Shown: positions 33,789-41,799 of the stretch, piece after piece
How positions within the stretch are numbered: the first letter of the stretch is position 1
How the letters are laid out: each line of letters opens with the position of its first letter
Source of the DNA: Streptomyces chumphonensis
GTDB taxonomy: Bacteria > Actinomycetota > Actinomycetes > Streptomycetales > Streptomycetaceae
Direction: 5' to 3'
DNA length: 64,000 bases
NCBI RefSeq assembly: GCF_014779715.1
Contig: NZ_JACXYU010000018.1
Span: 1-64,000 of the forward strand
Made by a program: the position numbers and the translations under genes
Notes under the pieces: generated by a model
Database searches by the model: none
Told to the model about the DNA's origin: nothing
Seen by the model: the letters and a program-made list of their open reading frames with translations, nothing else

Positions 33789-34472
33789 GTGCTGTTCGAG
33801 ATTGCCGACTTCTTCCACGCGGACAGTTACTTCGACAATGAAGGCGCACAAGAATGGTCAGAAATTGCAGAGGTCCTAAGCAGCACCAATCTACAACTGC
33901 AGCCTAGCGGACAGGCAGGACTTTCCGGACAGGCCATATTCGACCCGAAAGCAACCAATCGAATCCTAACAGAAGGCGCCGCCGAATACGGATGGCGGAA
34001 GATTTCCGTACCCAACCCTCTACGAGCCTTCGGCACCGATTGGGACGCCGGGAAGAACGCAGTTCTCGCCGAGTGGCAGTTCTCGAACTACCCATTCCTC
34101 TGGAACAACATCATCAGGAGCCAAGTAGTCGCTAGAAACGAGTGGACATTGACTGGGATGAGGTCTCACCCCAGAGCGCTGATCGTTGTAACGAAGAGCG
34201 GATGCCTTCCAGCCTCACAAAGCACTCTTTACTTCGAACAAGGAAGGGCGCAAATGGATAGCGTTCTCAGCGCCCTGGACCTTGACATTGCTATTCGACT
34301 TGTCGGGCTAACGATTCCAAAATATGCCGACAGCGTCAAGGCCTCATGGAATACCTATTCCGCAAGGACTTCACGGAGCATTACGTCGGGAGTGGAAAGA
34401 GATTTCTTTGTCTCCTGGAAGGAACGCCGCAAAGTCGGTGGACATATTGCCCATATCGCGCCTTTTGCTTAA
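33789..34472 (+). CDS. BglII/BstYI-family type II restriction endonuclease
   Basis: 227 residues from a GTG start with GGTGAAGGG upstream. The active-site pattern Asp86, Glu95, Gln97 (in DWDAGKNAVLAEWQF) has the same D-x8-E-x-Q spacing as Asp84/Glu93/Gln95 of BglII. The N-terminal LFEIADFFHADSYFDNEGA also fits that family. Cleavage at a GATC-centred site such as AGATCT or RGATCY is predicted. It faces a DNA methyltransferase gene tail to tail with 30 bp between. Base composition is much lower in G+C than the surroundings. Confidence 0.8.
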   Translation: MLFEIADFFHADSYFDNEGAQEWSEIAEVLSSTNLQLQPSGQAGLSGQAIFDPKATNRILTEGAAEYGWRKISVPNPLRAFGTDWDAGKNAVLAEWQFSNYPFLWNNIIRSQVVARNEWTLTGMRSHPRALIVVTKSGCLPASQSTLYFEQGRAQMDSVLSALDLDIAIRLVGLTIPKYADSVKASWNTYSARTSRSITSGVERDFFVSWKERRKVGGHIAHIAPFA

Positions 34473-34502
34473 CGGTGAGACAAAAGAGGAAACCACCGTA
34501 AG

Positions 34503-35600
34503 CTAAAAGAGGCCGATAGGTTCGCTACCGCCTTCGCCATTCTGGAGCGGCAGCTTCGGCAAACCGTCGGACATGCCACGCAGGCGCTGACCGAATGCGG
34601 CTTCCTCTCCAGTTAGGCGACTCTCCAACTCCACGAGGTGATGAGCCTCGTCGTACCGGCGAGATTTTCCTCGCTCGGTTGGCTTCTTGCCAACTTGCAC
34701 TGCAAAGCGGTAGTTGTCGGCCGACTCACCGGTACGCTCAACGTAATCGCGAAGCGTTTTCAAGTTGGGGAAGATTCCCGCTGAATCTGGCTCACCCGAG
34801 AGTCGCCGCAGCGCAATGCCATGGTAAACCTCGTCGAGTTCAGCACCCAGATAGTGCCGACCGTGGTCCCGAGCCACAACTGCGACGGTACCAGTTCCCA
34901 TATAGGGGTCGAGTACCGTGTCTCCCGGTTTCGTGGTCGACAGCAGCATTCGAGCTACCATGTCCTCGGGGAATTGAGCAGGGTGAATTGTCTGCTCTTC
35001 GTGGTTATGCTTCACGTTTTGAAATACCCAGATATCCCCTGGATTCTTACCAAGAGGATTGCAGGTCAATTCCCCCTTATTGCTCCCCCGCCAGGCCTTC
35101 TTGTTCTGATATTTCTGAGGGACACGAATCTCATCCAAGAAGAACTTGTATTCTTCCCCTTTGGAAAACCACAGAATCGACTCGTGGCGAGCAGAGAACT
35201 TGCCCCTTGCATGCAAGCCATGAGGGCGCACCCAAACGATGCGGTTACGTGGGACGAGTCCGAGGTCTTCGAGAATGGGAAAGAATTTCACATCCAGCGG
35301 GATGTGGACTCCCTTATTGGCGTACACTCCGACTTGCCAGAAGATCGACCCAGTTTCCTTCAGTACCCGATGGCATTCCCGAAGGACCTGACGCTGCACA
35401 GAAAGATACTCATTAAGTTCCGTACGGGACTCGTAAGACTTCCCAATATTATAGGGGGGAGAGGAAATGACCGTGTCTACGACATTGCTTGGAAGGCTCT
35501 TCAACCACTCAAGGCAGTCACCCAAGTGGATTTCATCGAGGTGTGACAATTCCGTCCCCTTCGCGCTGTGACTGGTCAGGGTAGCATCAGGCGATGCCAT
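34503..35600 (-). CDS. DNA methyltransferase of the restriction-modification system
   Basis: 365 residues. Motif IV SSPPY (residues 46-50) precedes the SAM-binding motif I DPYMGTGTV (231-239), the beta-class order. SPPY favours N4-cytosine methylation over N6-adenine. Typical middle motifs (GSIFWQVGVY, RNRIVWVRPHG) are present. It should protect host DNA from the convergent endonuclease. The gene is A+T-rich relative to the chromosome, pointing to a source outside Streptomyces or a recent acquisition. Confidence 0.88.
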   Translation of the reverse strand: MASPDATLTSHSAKGTELSHLDEIHLGDCLEWLKSLPSNVVDTVISSPPYNIGKSYESRTELNEYLSVQRQVLRECHRVLKETGSIFWQVGVYANKGVHIPLDVKFFPILEDLGLVPRNRIVWVRPHGLHARGKFSARHESILWFSKGEEYKFFLDEIRVPQKYQNKKAWRGSNKGELTCNPLGKNPGDIWVFQNVKHNHEEQTIHPAQFPEDMVARMLLSTTKPGDTVLDPYMGTGTVAVVARDHGRHYLGAELDEVYHGIALRRLSGEPDSAGIFPNLKTLRDYVERTGESADNYRFAVQVGKKPTERGKSRRYDEAHHLVELESRLTGEEAAFGQRLRGMSDGLPKLPLQNGEGGSEPIGLF

Positions 35601-36018
35601 CCATCAGTTCTAGGGGCAAACAGCGTGCAACGGAGTGACTCGTGAGGTCGGTGGAGCGACTTTGGGCGGTGTCCTGCCCAGCTTGGGATCGAGCATGACC
35701 AGGGGGCCATACGCTGGCCCGCGAACTTGGGCAGCCTCTGGCCTGCCCGCGTTTTGCCCAAGTGGCCCCCTGGTCTTGCTCGATGAGGGCCCCGAGCCGG
35801 GGAGGTGCCTAAAGTCGCGGAGCCGACCGACCCACGACGGCGCTTTCTCTAGCCTTGCCCCCGGCTCCGCCGCGGCCGACGGCGGCGGCCGGTGCCGGTG
35901 GCGGAGACATGGAGGCGGCGGACGCCGACGGCGGGCGCGCCCCGCGCCGTGCGCGGGGTGCCTTGATGAAGTAGGGAAACTTGTACCGCTCTGTTTGAGT
36001 GTCGCGGGTGGCGGCTAC
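35601..36018. other. Non-coding stretch with nested inverted repeats
   Basis: No convincing gene. It holds a 22-bp inverted repeat (35688-35784 overall) with an inner ACTTGGGCA/TGCCCAAGT pair, then a G+C-rich GGCGG-repeat tract (35865-35965). It includes the methyltransferase promoter region and may include a replication or transfer site. Confidence 0.5.
35688..35784. repeat. 22-bp imperfect inverted repeat, possible replication or transfer structure
   Basis: Arms 35688-35709 and 35763-35784 are complementary at 21 of 22 positions; the 53-base interior contains a second, nested inverted repeat (ACTTGGGCA with TGCCCAAGT). The cruciform lies in the intergenic space of the element and is too long-looped to be an ordinary terminator. 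Confidence 0.6.
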
Positions 36019-36034
36019 GCTGGTGCGAACCAGT
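36019..36034. promoter_or_regulatory. GntR operator candidate (autoregulatory)
   Basis: GCTGGTGCGAACCAGT is a one-mismatch version of the ACTGGTGCGCACCAGT palindrome found twice at 38154-38193. It lies 25 bp before the GntR gene start. Confidence 0.65.
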
Positions 36035-36058
36035 CGAGGAGCGGGAGTGTGCGAGGGG

Positions 36059-36289
36059 ATGGCGACGAAGAAGGCACGGCTTGAGGCCACGATCCGTGAG
36101 TGGATCACGTCGGGCGAGTACGGGCCGGGAACCAAGCTGCCTTCTGAGCGCGTGATCGAGCAGGAGCAAGAGGTCGGGCGCACTACGGTCCGGCTCGTCC
36201 TCGCCAAGCTCGCCGCTGAGGGTCTGGTGGAGCTGCGCCATGGCAGCGGCAACTTCGTAGCCGAGTCCAAGGAAACCACCGAAGGGTGA
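36059..36289 (+). CDS. GntR-type repressor, KorSA-like
   Basis: 76 residues: essentially a bare GntR winged helix (ATIREWITSGEYGPGTKLPS, VGRTTVRLVLAKLAAEGLVE, HGSGNFVAE) with no effector domain. The ATG at 36059 follows GCGAGGGG. Size and position next to a Nudix gene match KorSA, the pSAM2 transfer repressor. The palindromes at 36019 and 38154-38193 are its probable binding sites. Confidence 0.85.
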   Translation: MATKKARLEATIREWITSGEYGPGTKLPSERVIEQEQEVGRTTVRLVLAKLAAEGLVELRHGSGNFVAESKETTEG

Positions 36290-36864
36290 ACGCCGACGTG
36301 TCGGACGCACTGGAGCCGTGGCAGATCTACGGCGAGCGGAACATCTACGACAACCGCTGGGTGAAGCTCGACCTCGTCGACGTGGAGCCGCCAGGTGTGA
36401 AGCGCTTCGAGCATCACGTCGTGCGCTTGCAGCACGTGTCCATCGCGGCCGTGCTCGATGATCAGGACCGCGTGTTGATGCTGTGGCGCTACCGCTTCGT
36501 GCCGCGTCAGTGGGGCTGGGAGCTGCCGGGCGGCATCGTGGACGCGGGTGAAGACGCCCACGCCACCGCGCTCCGGGAGGTCGAGGAAGAGACCGGCTGG
36601 CGCCCCGAGGTCCTGGACCACCTGGTGACCTACCAACCCATGGTGGGCATGGTCGACTCGCCGCACGAGGTCTTCGTAGGACGCGGGGCACAGCACGTCG
36701 GCGATCCGACGGACATCGAGGAAGCGGGCCGCGTCGCCTGGATACCGCTCGATGACGTGCCGGGCCTGATGGCACGTGGTGAGCTCATGGGTTCAGGCAC
36801 GCTCGTGGCCCTGCTCCACCTGCTCGCCGCGCGGGGCAAGGGCACTGTCACCAGTCTTGGGTGA
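36286..36864 (+). CDS. Nudix hydrolase, Pif-like
   Basis: 192 residues with a complete Nudix box at 83-105 (GIVDAGEDAHATALREVEEE core: G-x5-E-x7-REVEEETGW). The GTG start overlaps the repressor stop (GTGA), so the two genes are coupled. In pSAM2 the Nudix protein Pif is encoded with korSA and gives transfer immunity between element-carrying cells; the same role is likely here but not shown by sequence alone. Confidence 0.85.
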   Translation: MNADVSDALEPWQIYGERNIYDNRWVKLDLVDVEPPGVKRFEHHVVRLQHVSIAAVLDDQDRVLMLWRYRFVPRQWGWELPGGIVDAGEDAHATALREVEEETGWRPEVLDHLVTYQPMVGMVDSPHEVFVGRGAQHVGDPTDIEEAGRVAWIPLDDVPGLMARGELMGSGTLVALLHLLAARGKGTVTSLG

Positions 36865-37974
36865 GTTGCTCGATCCGGCGGCGGTGCCGTACGGAGTTCG
36901 TGCGGTTGGCCAAGAGCCGGGCTTCGCGTAAGTGCTCCCGTGCCTCGTCGTATTCGTGCCGTGCTAGGTGAGCGTGCGCAAGGTCGCAGCGCAGTCCGGC
37001 CGCAGCTCGGATGAACGACGGTTCGATGGTGTCGAGCGCCTGGTAGAGACTGCTCACTGCCTCGTCGTCCCCGAGGAGCGCGAGCGCGTTCCCCCGCCAG
37101 CGGGTCAGGTGGCCTTCGTTCAGGAAGATGCTCAGCATGTCGTCATCGCGTGCGGTTTCGCCCGTGGGCATGCAGGCTGTCGCCTTCTCCAGGGCGCGGC
37201 GGCAGTCGTCCGGCATTCCGGCCTTGGCGGATAGCTCTGCCTCTGCGGCATGGAGCCATGCACGCAGCCTCGGGGAGAGCCGCCCGGAACCGACGCGTTG
37301 GGCGTCGCGTACGAGGTCGACGGCAAGCGCGGGGCGTCCGGCATCCGCGAGCACGTACGCCTGCTCGCCCATGGCGTGAACGAGATACATGGGCTCGTCG
37401 GCTTCCTGGGCTGCGCGCTTCCCCAGTTCGTAGTGGCGCCAAGCTCGTTCGACCGCGCCCATGTCGAGCGCCTGCCAAGCGGCCAGAGTCGCGGCACCGG
37501 CCAAGGCTCGGGCGACGGGACGCCGGGTTTCTGGGAGAACCGCAAACGTCAGGGCGTCTTCCAGCGTGGACAGGTGGCCGGTCATCTGGTCAACCAGCCC
37601 GGCCGCGCCCATCTGCCGATCTACGGTGCGGAGAAACTCCGTCTGGTCCATGAAGGTCTTCACCATGGTGGCGCTGACACTGCGGGCCGAGTCGATGCGG
37701 GCTGTCAGCTCGTCGTATCCGCCGACGGAGACCAAACCGCCGGCCGAATTCTCTGGGGCGAGTAGCTCTTGATCCGTCACTCCGAGGAGCGCACGCAAGA
37801 TCCGGGCGTACCTCTCGCTGATGGTCCGACGGCCGTTCTCCCACTCGGAGACGTACACACGCAGGCTGGCTGTGCTGGCGATATTCACTACATGTTGACG
37901 TGCGTGGCGCTCGATCTCCCGGACCAGGCGCTCTTGCCTCGCGCGCTTCGGATGTCTCGCAGTCTGTTGGTCAC
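36848..37974 (-). pseudogene. XRE-type HTH regulator with TPR-like region, frameshifted
   Basis: The frame 36848-37888 encodes the second part of an HTH domain (LRVYVSEWENGRRTISERYA) and a long helical TPR-like region, but has no good start. In another frame a GTG at 37972-37974 gives MTNRLRDIRSARGKS, the first helix of an XRE domain, which runs into a stop. The two halves would join as RGKS-QERLVREIERHARQH if a 7-base unit CAAGAGC were present twice at about 37930-37941; only one copy is there. The break looks like a 7-bp deletion between short repeats. The gene is therefore probably inactive. Confidence 0.65.
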
Positions 37975-38148
37975 CTGTACCACCCGGCAGGTTGGTCCGT
38001 CAGCCCTCCCCCAGGATGCCGTAGATCACCGATCGCTGTCAGGGGTTAACAGTCTGCTGTTAATTCCTGTTGGCTACCGGCGCGTTGCGCTAGCCGCTTC
38101 CCTAGGTAGTGGCGACGCAGGGGCATCGAAGACAGATCCCCGGCAGGC

Positions 38149-38177
38149 TTGACACTGGTGCGCACCAGTTGCAATCT
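38149..38177 (+). promoter_or_regulatory. Promoter of the transfer operon
   Basis: TTGACA at 38149-38154 is followed after 17 bases by CAATCT (38172-38177), a weak -10. The spacer is filled by a perfect palindrome, as expected for a tightly repressed transfer promoter. Confidence 0.55.
38154..38169. promoter_or_regulatory. Operator 1 (perfect 16-bp palindrome)
   Basis: ACTGGTGCGCACCAGT, self-complementary over all 16 bases, overlaps the last base of the -35 box and the spacer. Confidence 0.75.
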
Positions 38178-38193
38178 AGTGGTGCGCACCAGT
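38178..38193. promoter_or_regulatory. Operator 2
   Basis: AGTGGTGCGCACCAGT, one mismatch from operator 1, with centres 24 bp apart, covering the transcription start region. Confidence 0.7.
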
Positions 38194-38245
38194 TGAGCTC
38201 CGTGCTCTCTCTGAGTGCTGCGTCGGCATGACAACCCATAGGCAA

Positions 38246-38281
38246 GGGGCGGCGCCCTACCGCCAAGCAAGTCGCCGCCCC
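38246..38281 (+). repeat. Repeated stem-loop element, copy 1
   Basis: GGGGCGGC (38246-38253) pairs with GCCGCCCC (38274-38281), and the loop contains TACCGCCAAGCA (38258-38269). The same stem and loop motif occur at 41800-41834. It lies in the leader of the SCO3933-family gene, 31 bases before its ATG. Confidence 0.7.
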
Positions 38282-38312
38282 GCGCCCCCTCGACAAAGGG
38301 AGCAACACAATC

Positions 38313-38657
38313 ATGCGTCAGATTCCTGTGGACACCACCACTGCCGCCGTGATGGTGGCCCAGCCGCCTCAGCCGAAGCTCGTCAACCGGCAGACCGGCG
38401 AGATCGCAATCGACCGCGAGACCGGCGACAAGCTGGCCACCGTCGACGTCCTGTTCGTGATGAACGGTCAGGCGGAAGTCATCTCCATCACCGTCCCGGA
38501 GTCGGGTATCTCGGGCGAGCTGACCATGGGCGCGCCCGTCGGCCTGACCGGCCTGGTGGCGCGCCCGTGGGAGAACGAGTTCAACGGACAGAAGCGGCAC
38601 GGGATCAGCTTCCGGGCGGTCGCCGTGACGGCGCACTCGGCGGGTAAGGCGGCCTGA
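38313..38657 (+). CDS. SCO3933-family regulatory protein
   Basis: 114 residues: LVNRQTGEIAIDRETGDKLA, then alternating strands (VDVLFVMNGQAEVISITVPE, GLTGLVARPWENEFNGQKRH). The family is found almost only in Streptomyces conjugative elements just upstream of the transfer gene and is named a regulatory protein in databases; its biochemical role is not established. AAAGGGAGC precedes the ATG. It ends four bases before the translocase start, so the two genes are in one operon. Confidence 0.8.
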   Translation: MRQIPVDTTTAAVMVAQPPQPKLVNRQTGEIAIDRETGDKLATVDVLFVMNGQAEVISITVPESGISGELTMGAPVGLTGLVARPWENEFNGQKRHGISFRAVAVTAHSAGKAA

Positions 38658-38661
38658 GGTC

Positions 38662-40026
38662 ATGTCGCTTCTGGTGATCACTGCGGTCATCCTGGGTGTG
38701 GCGCTGTTGCTGAGGTGGCAGCGCCCGGCCTGGTACTGGCTGAGCTTCGGTGTCGTGGGCGCCGGTGTGCGGGTGCTGGTGCGGTACGCGTCGGTGATGG
38801 ACGCCTGCGGGCTGACGGTGGCGCCGTCCCGGCTGCGGCTCGGGTTAGCCCGCCTGACGCGCACCGCCGTCCCTACCTCGCGCGTGCCGCGCATCCTGGC
38901 GGTGCGAGTGACGCGCTCAGGCCTGGTGCTTCGGGTCAAGCTGCGGCCCGGTCAGGACGCGTTCGACTTCATGGCCTCCACCGACCGGCTACGGCACTCG
39001 TTCACCATGCAGGGAGTCACCTGCCGGGAGCTGCGGGCCGGTGTGGTCGAGCTGCGCATGACCGGCTACGACGTCCTTCGCCGAGTGCAGATGCCCGCGC
39101 GGTTTGCTGCAAGTCTGCTTCGGGTGCCGGTGGCCCTTCGTGATGACGGGGAGGTGCATTACCGGGACTGGCGTCAGGTGCCGCATGCGCTGAACATCGG
39201 TGCGGTGGGCTCGGGCAAGTCCGTCTACCAGCGTCGCCTGGTGAGCGAACTCGCCGCGCAGCCGGTTGCTCTGGTCGGGATCGACTGCAAGAACGGCGTG
39301 GAGCTGGCGCCGCTTGCCCGCCGCTTCTCCGCTCTGGCCGACAACCCTGACGACGCCGCCGCTCTCCTGGAAGCCCTGTTGGGACGCATGGCGGGGATCT
39401 ACGACGTCATCCGCAGAGAGCAGCGCATCAGCGCTGACGTGCCCGATGGCGAGATCACTGCCGACATCTGGGGGCTGCCGGTGCACCTGCGGCCGGTACC
39501 GGTCGTGCTGCTCGTGGATGAAGTCGCCGAACTCGCCCTGTTCGCCAACACCACCGAGAAGAAGCGCCGCGACCGGATCATCACTGCCCTGGTCCGGCTC
39601 GTCCAGCTCGGCCGGGCTGCCGGAATCTACGTGGAGGTCTGCGGGCAGCGGTTCGGGTCCGACCTGGGCGACGGCATCACCCTGATGCGGGCCCAGCTCA
39701 CCGGCCGGACCGCCCACCGCGTCAACGACCAAGCCTCGGCCAAAATGGCCTTCGGCGACATCGCCGACGACGCTGTGCTGGCCACGACGATGATCCCCAC
39801 CAACCGGCCCGGCACCGCTGTCACCGGGGACTCCTCCGGCGGCTGGGTGACCATCCGCACTCCGCACACCACCCTGCGGCAGGCAGTGAACACCTGCAAC
39901 GCCCACGCTCACCTGACCCCGGACCTGACTGAACTCGCTCCCTGGCGCCCGGCTCTCCCGACCGCTGTCGCGCCGACCTCGACGGCGCCGGTCTCCCTGG
40001 TCAAACCCCGCCCGGTCACCGACTGA
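38662..40026 (+). CDS. FtsK/SpoIIIE-type DNA translocase (TraSA/TraB-like)
   Basis: 454 residues. An N-terminal membrane segment (about 3-40) precedes an FtsK-like ATPase with Walker A GAVGSGKS (180-187) and Walker B VVLLVDEVAE (Asp286). In Streptomyces elements a single such protein moves double-stranded DNA between mycelia. It is longer than my memory of pSAM2 TraSA (about 306 residues) but lacks the long C-terminal region of plasmid TraB proteins. Confidence 0.92.
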   Translation: MSLLVITAVILGVALLLRWQRPAWYWLSFGVVGAGVRVLVRYASVMDACGLTVAPSRLRLGLARLTRTAVPTSRVPRILAVRVTRSGLVLRVKLRPGQDAFDFMASTDRLRHSFTMQGVTCRELRAGVVELRMTGYDVLRRVQMPARFAASLLRVPVALRDDGEVHYRDWRQVPHALNIGAVGSGKSVYQRRLVSELAAQPVALVGIDCKNGVELAPLARRFSALADNPDDAAALLEALLGRMAGIYDVIRREQRISADVPDGEITADIWGLPVHLRPVPVVLLVDEVAELALFANTTEKKRRDRIITALVRLVQLGRAAGIYVEVCGQRFGSDLGDGITLMRAQLTGRTAHRVNDQASAKMAFGDIADDAVLATTMIPTNRPGTAVTGDSSGGWVTIRTPHTTLRQAVNTCNAHAHLTPDLTELAPWRPALPTAVAPTSTAPVSLVKPRPVTD

Positions 40027-40110
40027 CCGCCCCTCACTCCGGCTGGCGCGGCCTCCTCCGTGCCGAGTCCCTACCCGGCCCATGCCCGGAACCGATCGGA
40101 AGGAGCCGCC

Positions 40111-40311
40111 ATGGCTGCCCGGAAGACCACTTCGCCCAAAAGGCCGCGCAAGGCCAAGCCCGCTGAGCCGCAGTGCACCCCCTGCCGAGGCACGGGATGG
40201 GTGACCGAGTCCTACCACGTCGGCCGTTCCCAGACCCCGGTCGGCGAGACGGACGCCCTGTGCTCCCGCTGCCTGGGCTCCGGGATCGACCCCACCCCCG
40301 ACCGCTGGTGA
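40111..40311 (+). CDS. Small zinc-ribbon-like protein 1
   Basis: 66 residues: a Lys-rich N-terminus and two CxxC knuckles (CTPCRGTGW and CSRCLGSG) reminiscent of the DnaJ zinc domain. The ATG at 40111 follows AAGGAG. Unknown function; a similar small protein is encoded at 41,883, and both lie among the spread genes. Confidence 0.7.
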   Translation: MAARKTTSPKRPRKAKPAEPQCTPCRGTGWVTESYHVGRSQTPVGETDALCSRCLGSGIDPTPDRW

Positions 40312-40337
40312 CCGGCTCCCGGAAAGGAGAGTCCCCC

Positions 40338-41032
40338 ATGCCTCGAATCCGACTCGACGTCGTGCTCGTACAGGCCGTGATCGCCGGGGCCCTCTCCTTC
40401 GCCCACCTTCACGACCTCGCCGCCGCTGCCGGACAGACCGGCTGGAAAGCCTGGGCCTACCCCGTCTCGGTCGACCTGCTGCTCGTGGCGGCCTGGCACC
40501 GCATCCGCACCCTGCAAGCCGCCGCCTGCCCGGCCGGACTCGCCTGGTGCTGGTTCGTCATCGCCCTGACCACGTCCCTCGGCGCGAACATCGCGACGGC
40601 CGGGCTCCTCGACCTGACCGACGTGCCCGCGTGGCTGCGCATCCTCGTCGCCGGATGGCCTGCCCTCGCCTTCTTCGGCGGCACCCTGCTGGCCCACACC
40701 ACTCCCCCCCCGACACCGAACCCGAAGCGGCCTCGGACGCGGACGCTGCCGACACGGCGCAGAGCCCGGCCGTCGTCCTCGACCGTCCGCCCCTGCCCGA
40801 CCCGGCACCGGCCGTGGAGACACAACGGCCGGCCGATTCCCCGGCCACGGAATCCCCGGTCGCCGAGTCCGCCCCGTCCGTGTCGGTCCCGGCCCCGCTG
40901 CTCGCGCATGCGCGGAAGGTCGCCGACACACACCGGGCGCAGACCGGCCAGCCGATCGACACCGACACCCTGCGCGCCCGACTCAACGTCCCCTCGCCGA
41001 TGGCCTCGGCCATCGCCGCCCAACTCCCCTGA
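40338..41032 (+). pseudogene. SpdB-like DUF2637 membrane protein, frameshifted at an 8-C run
   Basis: The ATG at 40338 starts a protein with four membrane helices (residues about 8-25, 37-55, 60-90, 100-122), the DUF2637/SpdB pattern. After LAHTTPPP the frame switches: the expected hydrophilic tail (DTEPEAASDADAADTAQSP to LRARLNVPSPMASAIAAQLP) is in the frame reached if the C-run at 40704-40711 had nine instead of eight C. Read without correction, the protein runs on to 41264 with an unrelated Arg/Pro-rich tail. It could be a sequencing slip, a mutation or phase variation. SpdB proteins act in spread of plasmids along the mycelium. Confidence 0.75.
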
Positions 41033-41047
41033 AAGGAGAACCCCGCC

Positions 41048-41242
41048 ATGGCTGCTCGCGACTTCTTCCACTCCATCCAGCGCATCGGCCCCGTTCAGAT
41101 CGGCACCACCCGTAACCGCCGCACCGGCCAGACCCGGCACGCCGCCGTGTGCACCAACGACGACTGCGGCTGGTCCGCCGACTACGCCAACCGCACCGCC
41201 GCACAGCTCGCCGCCCGCACCCACCGCTGCCGCACCCACTGA
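41048..41242 (+). CDS. Small mobile-element transfer protein (spread gene)
   Basis: 64 residues: FFHSIQRIGPVQIGTTRNRR then CTNDDCGWSADYANRTAAQL and a His/Cys end (THRCRTH). It matches the short proteins annotated as mobile element transfer proteins in Streptomyces AICEs. AAAGGAG lies before the ATG. The two Cys and terminal His/Cys may bind zinc. Confidence 0.75.
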   Translation: MAARDFFHSIQRIGPVQIGTTRNRRTGQTRHAAVCTNDDCGWSADYANRTAAQLAARTHRCRTH

Positions 41243-41260
41243 CCCGATCGGAGACCCGCC

Positions 41261-41437
41261 ATGAACGTCGAACTTCCCCTGATCATCGCCGTCGGCGTCG
41301 TCGGCTACTTCGGCATCCGCCTCTACCGCCCCCCGACCTGGCTCCTCGTCGTGCTCCTCCTGGGCGGCTACCTGCTCGCCGACACCTTCATCGCCCCCGC
41401 CATCGACGGCGGCCTCACCGACCTCACCACCGACTGA
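41261..41437 (+). CDS. Small two-helix membrane protein
   Basis: 58 residues from the ATG at 41261, too short for routine gene calls. Two hydrophobic segments (LPLIIAVGVVGYFGI and TWLLVVLLLGGYLLADTFIA) with a short RLYRPP linker. It sits between the transfer protein and spdD-like genes with a GGAG site. Probably one of the spread (spd) proteins. Confidence 0.7.
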   Translation: MNVELPLIIAVGVVGYFGIRLYRPPTWLLVVLLLGGYLLADTFIAPAIDGGLTDLTTD

Positions 41438-41454
41438 CCGAAGGGACTCCCGCG

Positions 41455-41790
41455 ATGTTCCAGCCCAAGTACCCCACCGCCCCGGCCACGATCTCGACAT
41501 TCACGACCTCGGCCGTGCTCACCCCCACCGCCGTCCACCCGCCGACCTCCACCAGTTCGGCCTGCGGCTGCCAGCCCCCCGCCCCGGCTCCCGTCCCGGC
41601 CTCCACCCCCATCCAGCACAGCCCGGCCGTTCGCACCGGCGCCCTTCTCGCCGCTGGCGCCGGTGGCGTGCTGCTGGTCGGCACTGTGCTGGTCTCCCTG
41701 CTGCTGGCCGTCGCCGTCACCGCCGCCTCCGTCACGGTGTGCGCGCTCGTCCTGCGCTCCTTGCTCAAGCCCCGCCACACCCGACGCTGA
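41455..41790 (+). CDS. SpdD-like protein
   Basis: 111 residues. The N-terminal half is Thr/Pro/Ala-rich with a single CGC motif; the C-terminal half is a long hydrophobic stretch (GALLAAGAGGVLLVGTVLVS continuing through LLLAVAVTAA). This is the layout of SpdD proteins in Streptomyces conjugative elements. GAAGGGA precedes the ATG at 41455. Confidence 0.75.
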   Translation: MFQPKYPTAPATISTFTTSAVLTPTAVHPPTSTSSACGCQPPAPAPVPASTPIQHSPAVRTGALLAAGAGGVLLVGTVLVSLLLAVAVTAASVTVCALVLRSLLKPRHTRR

Positions 41791-41799
41791 CCGGCCCTC

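Noticed and set aside
36000..36700. Minus-strand frames opposite the GntR and Nudix genes
   Set aside because: They are shadows without ribosome sites; the plus-strand genes have clear domains.
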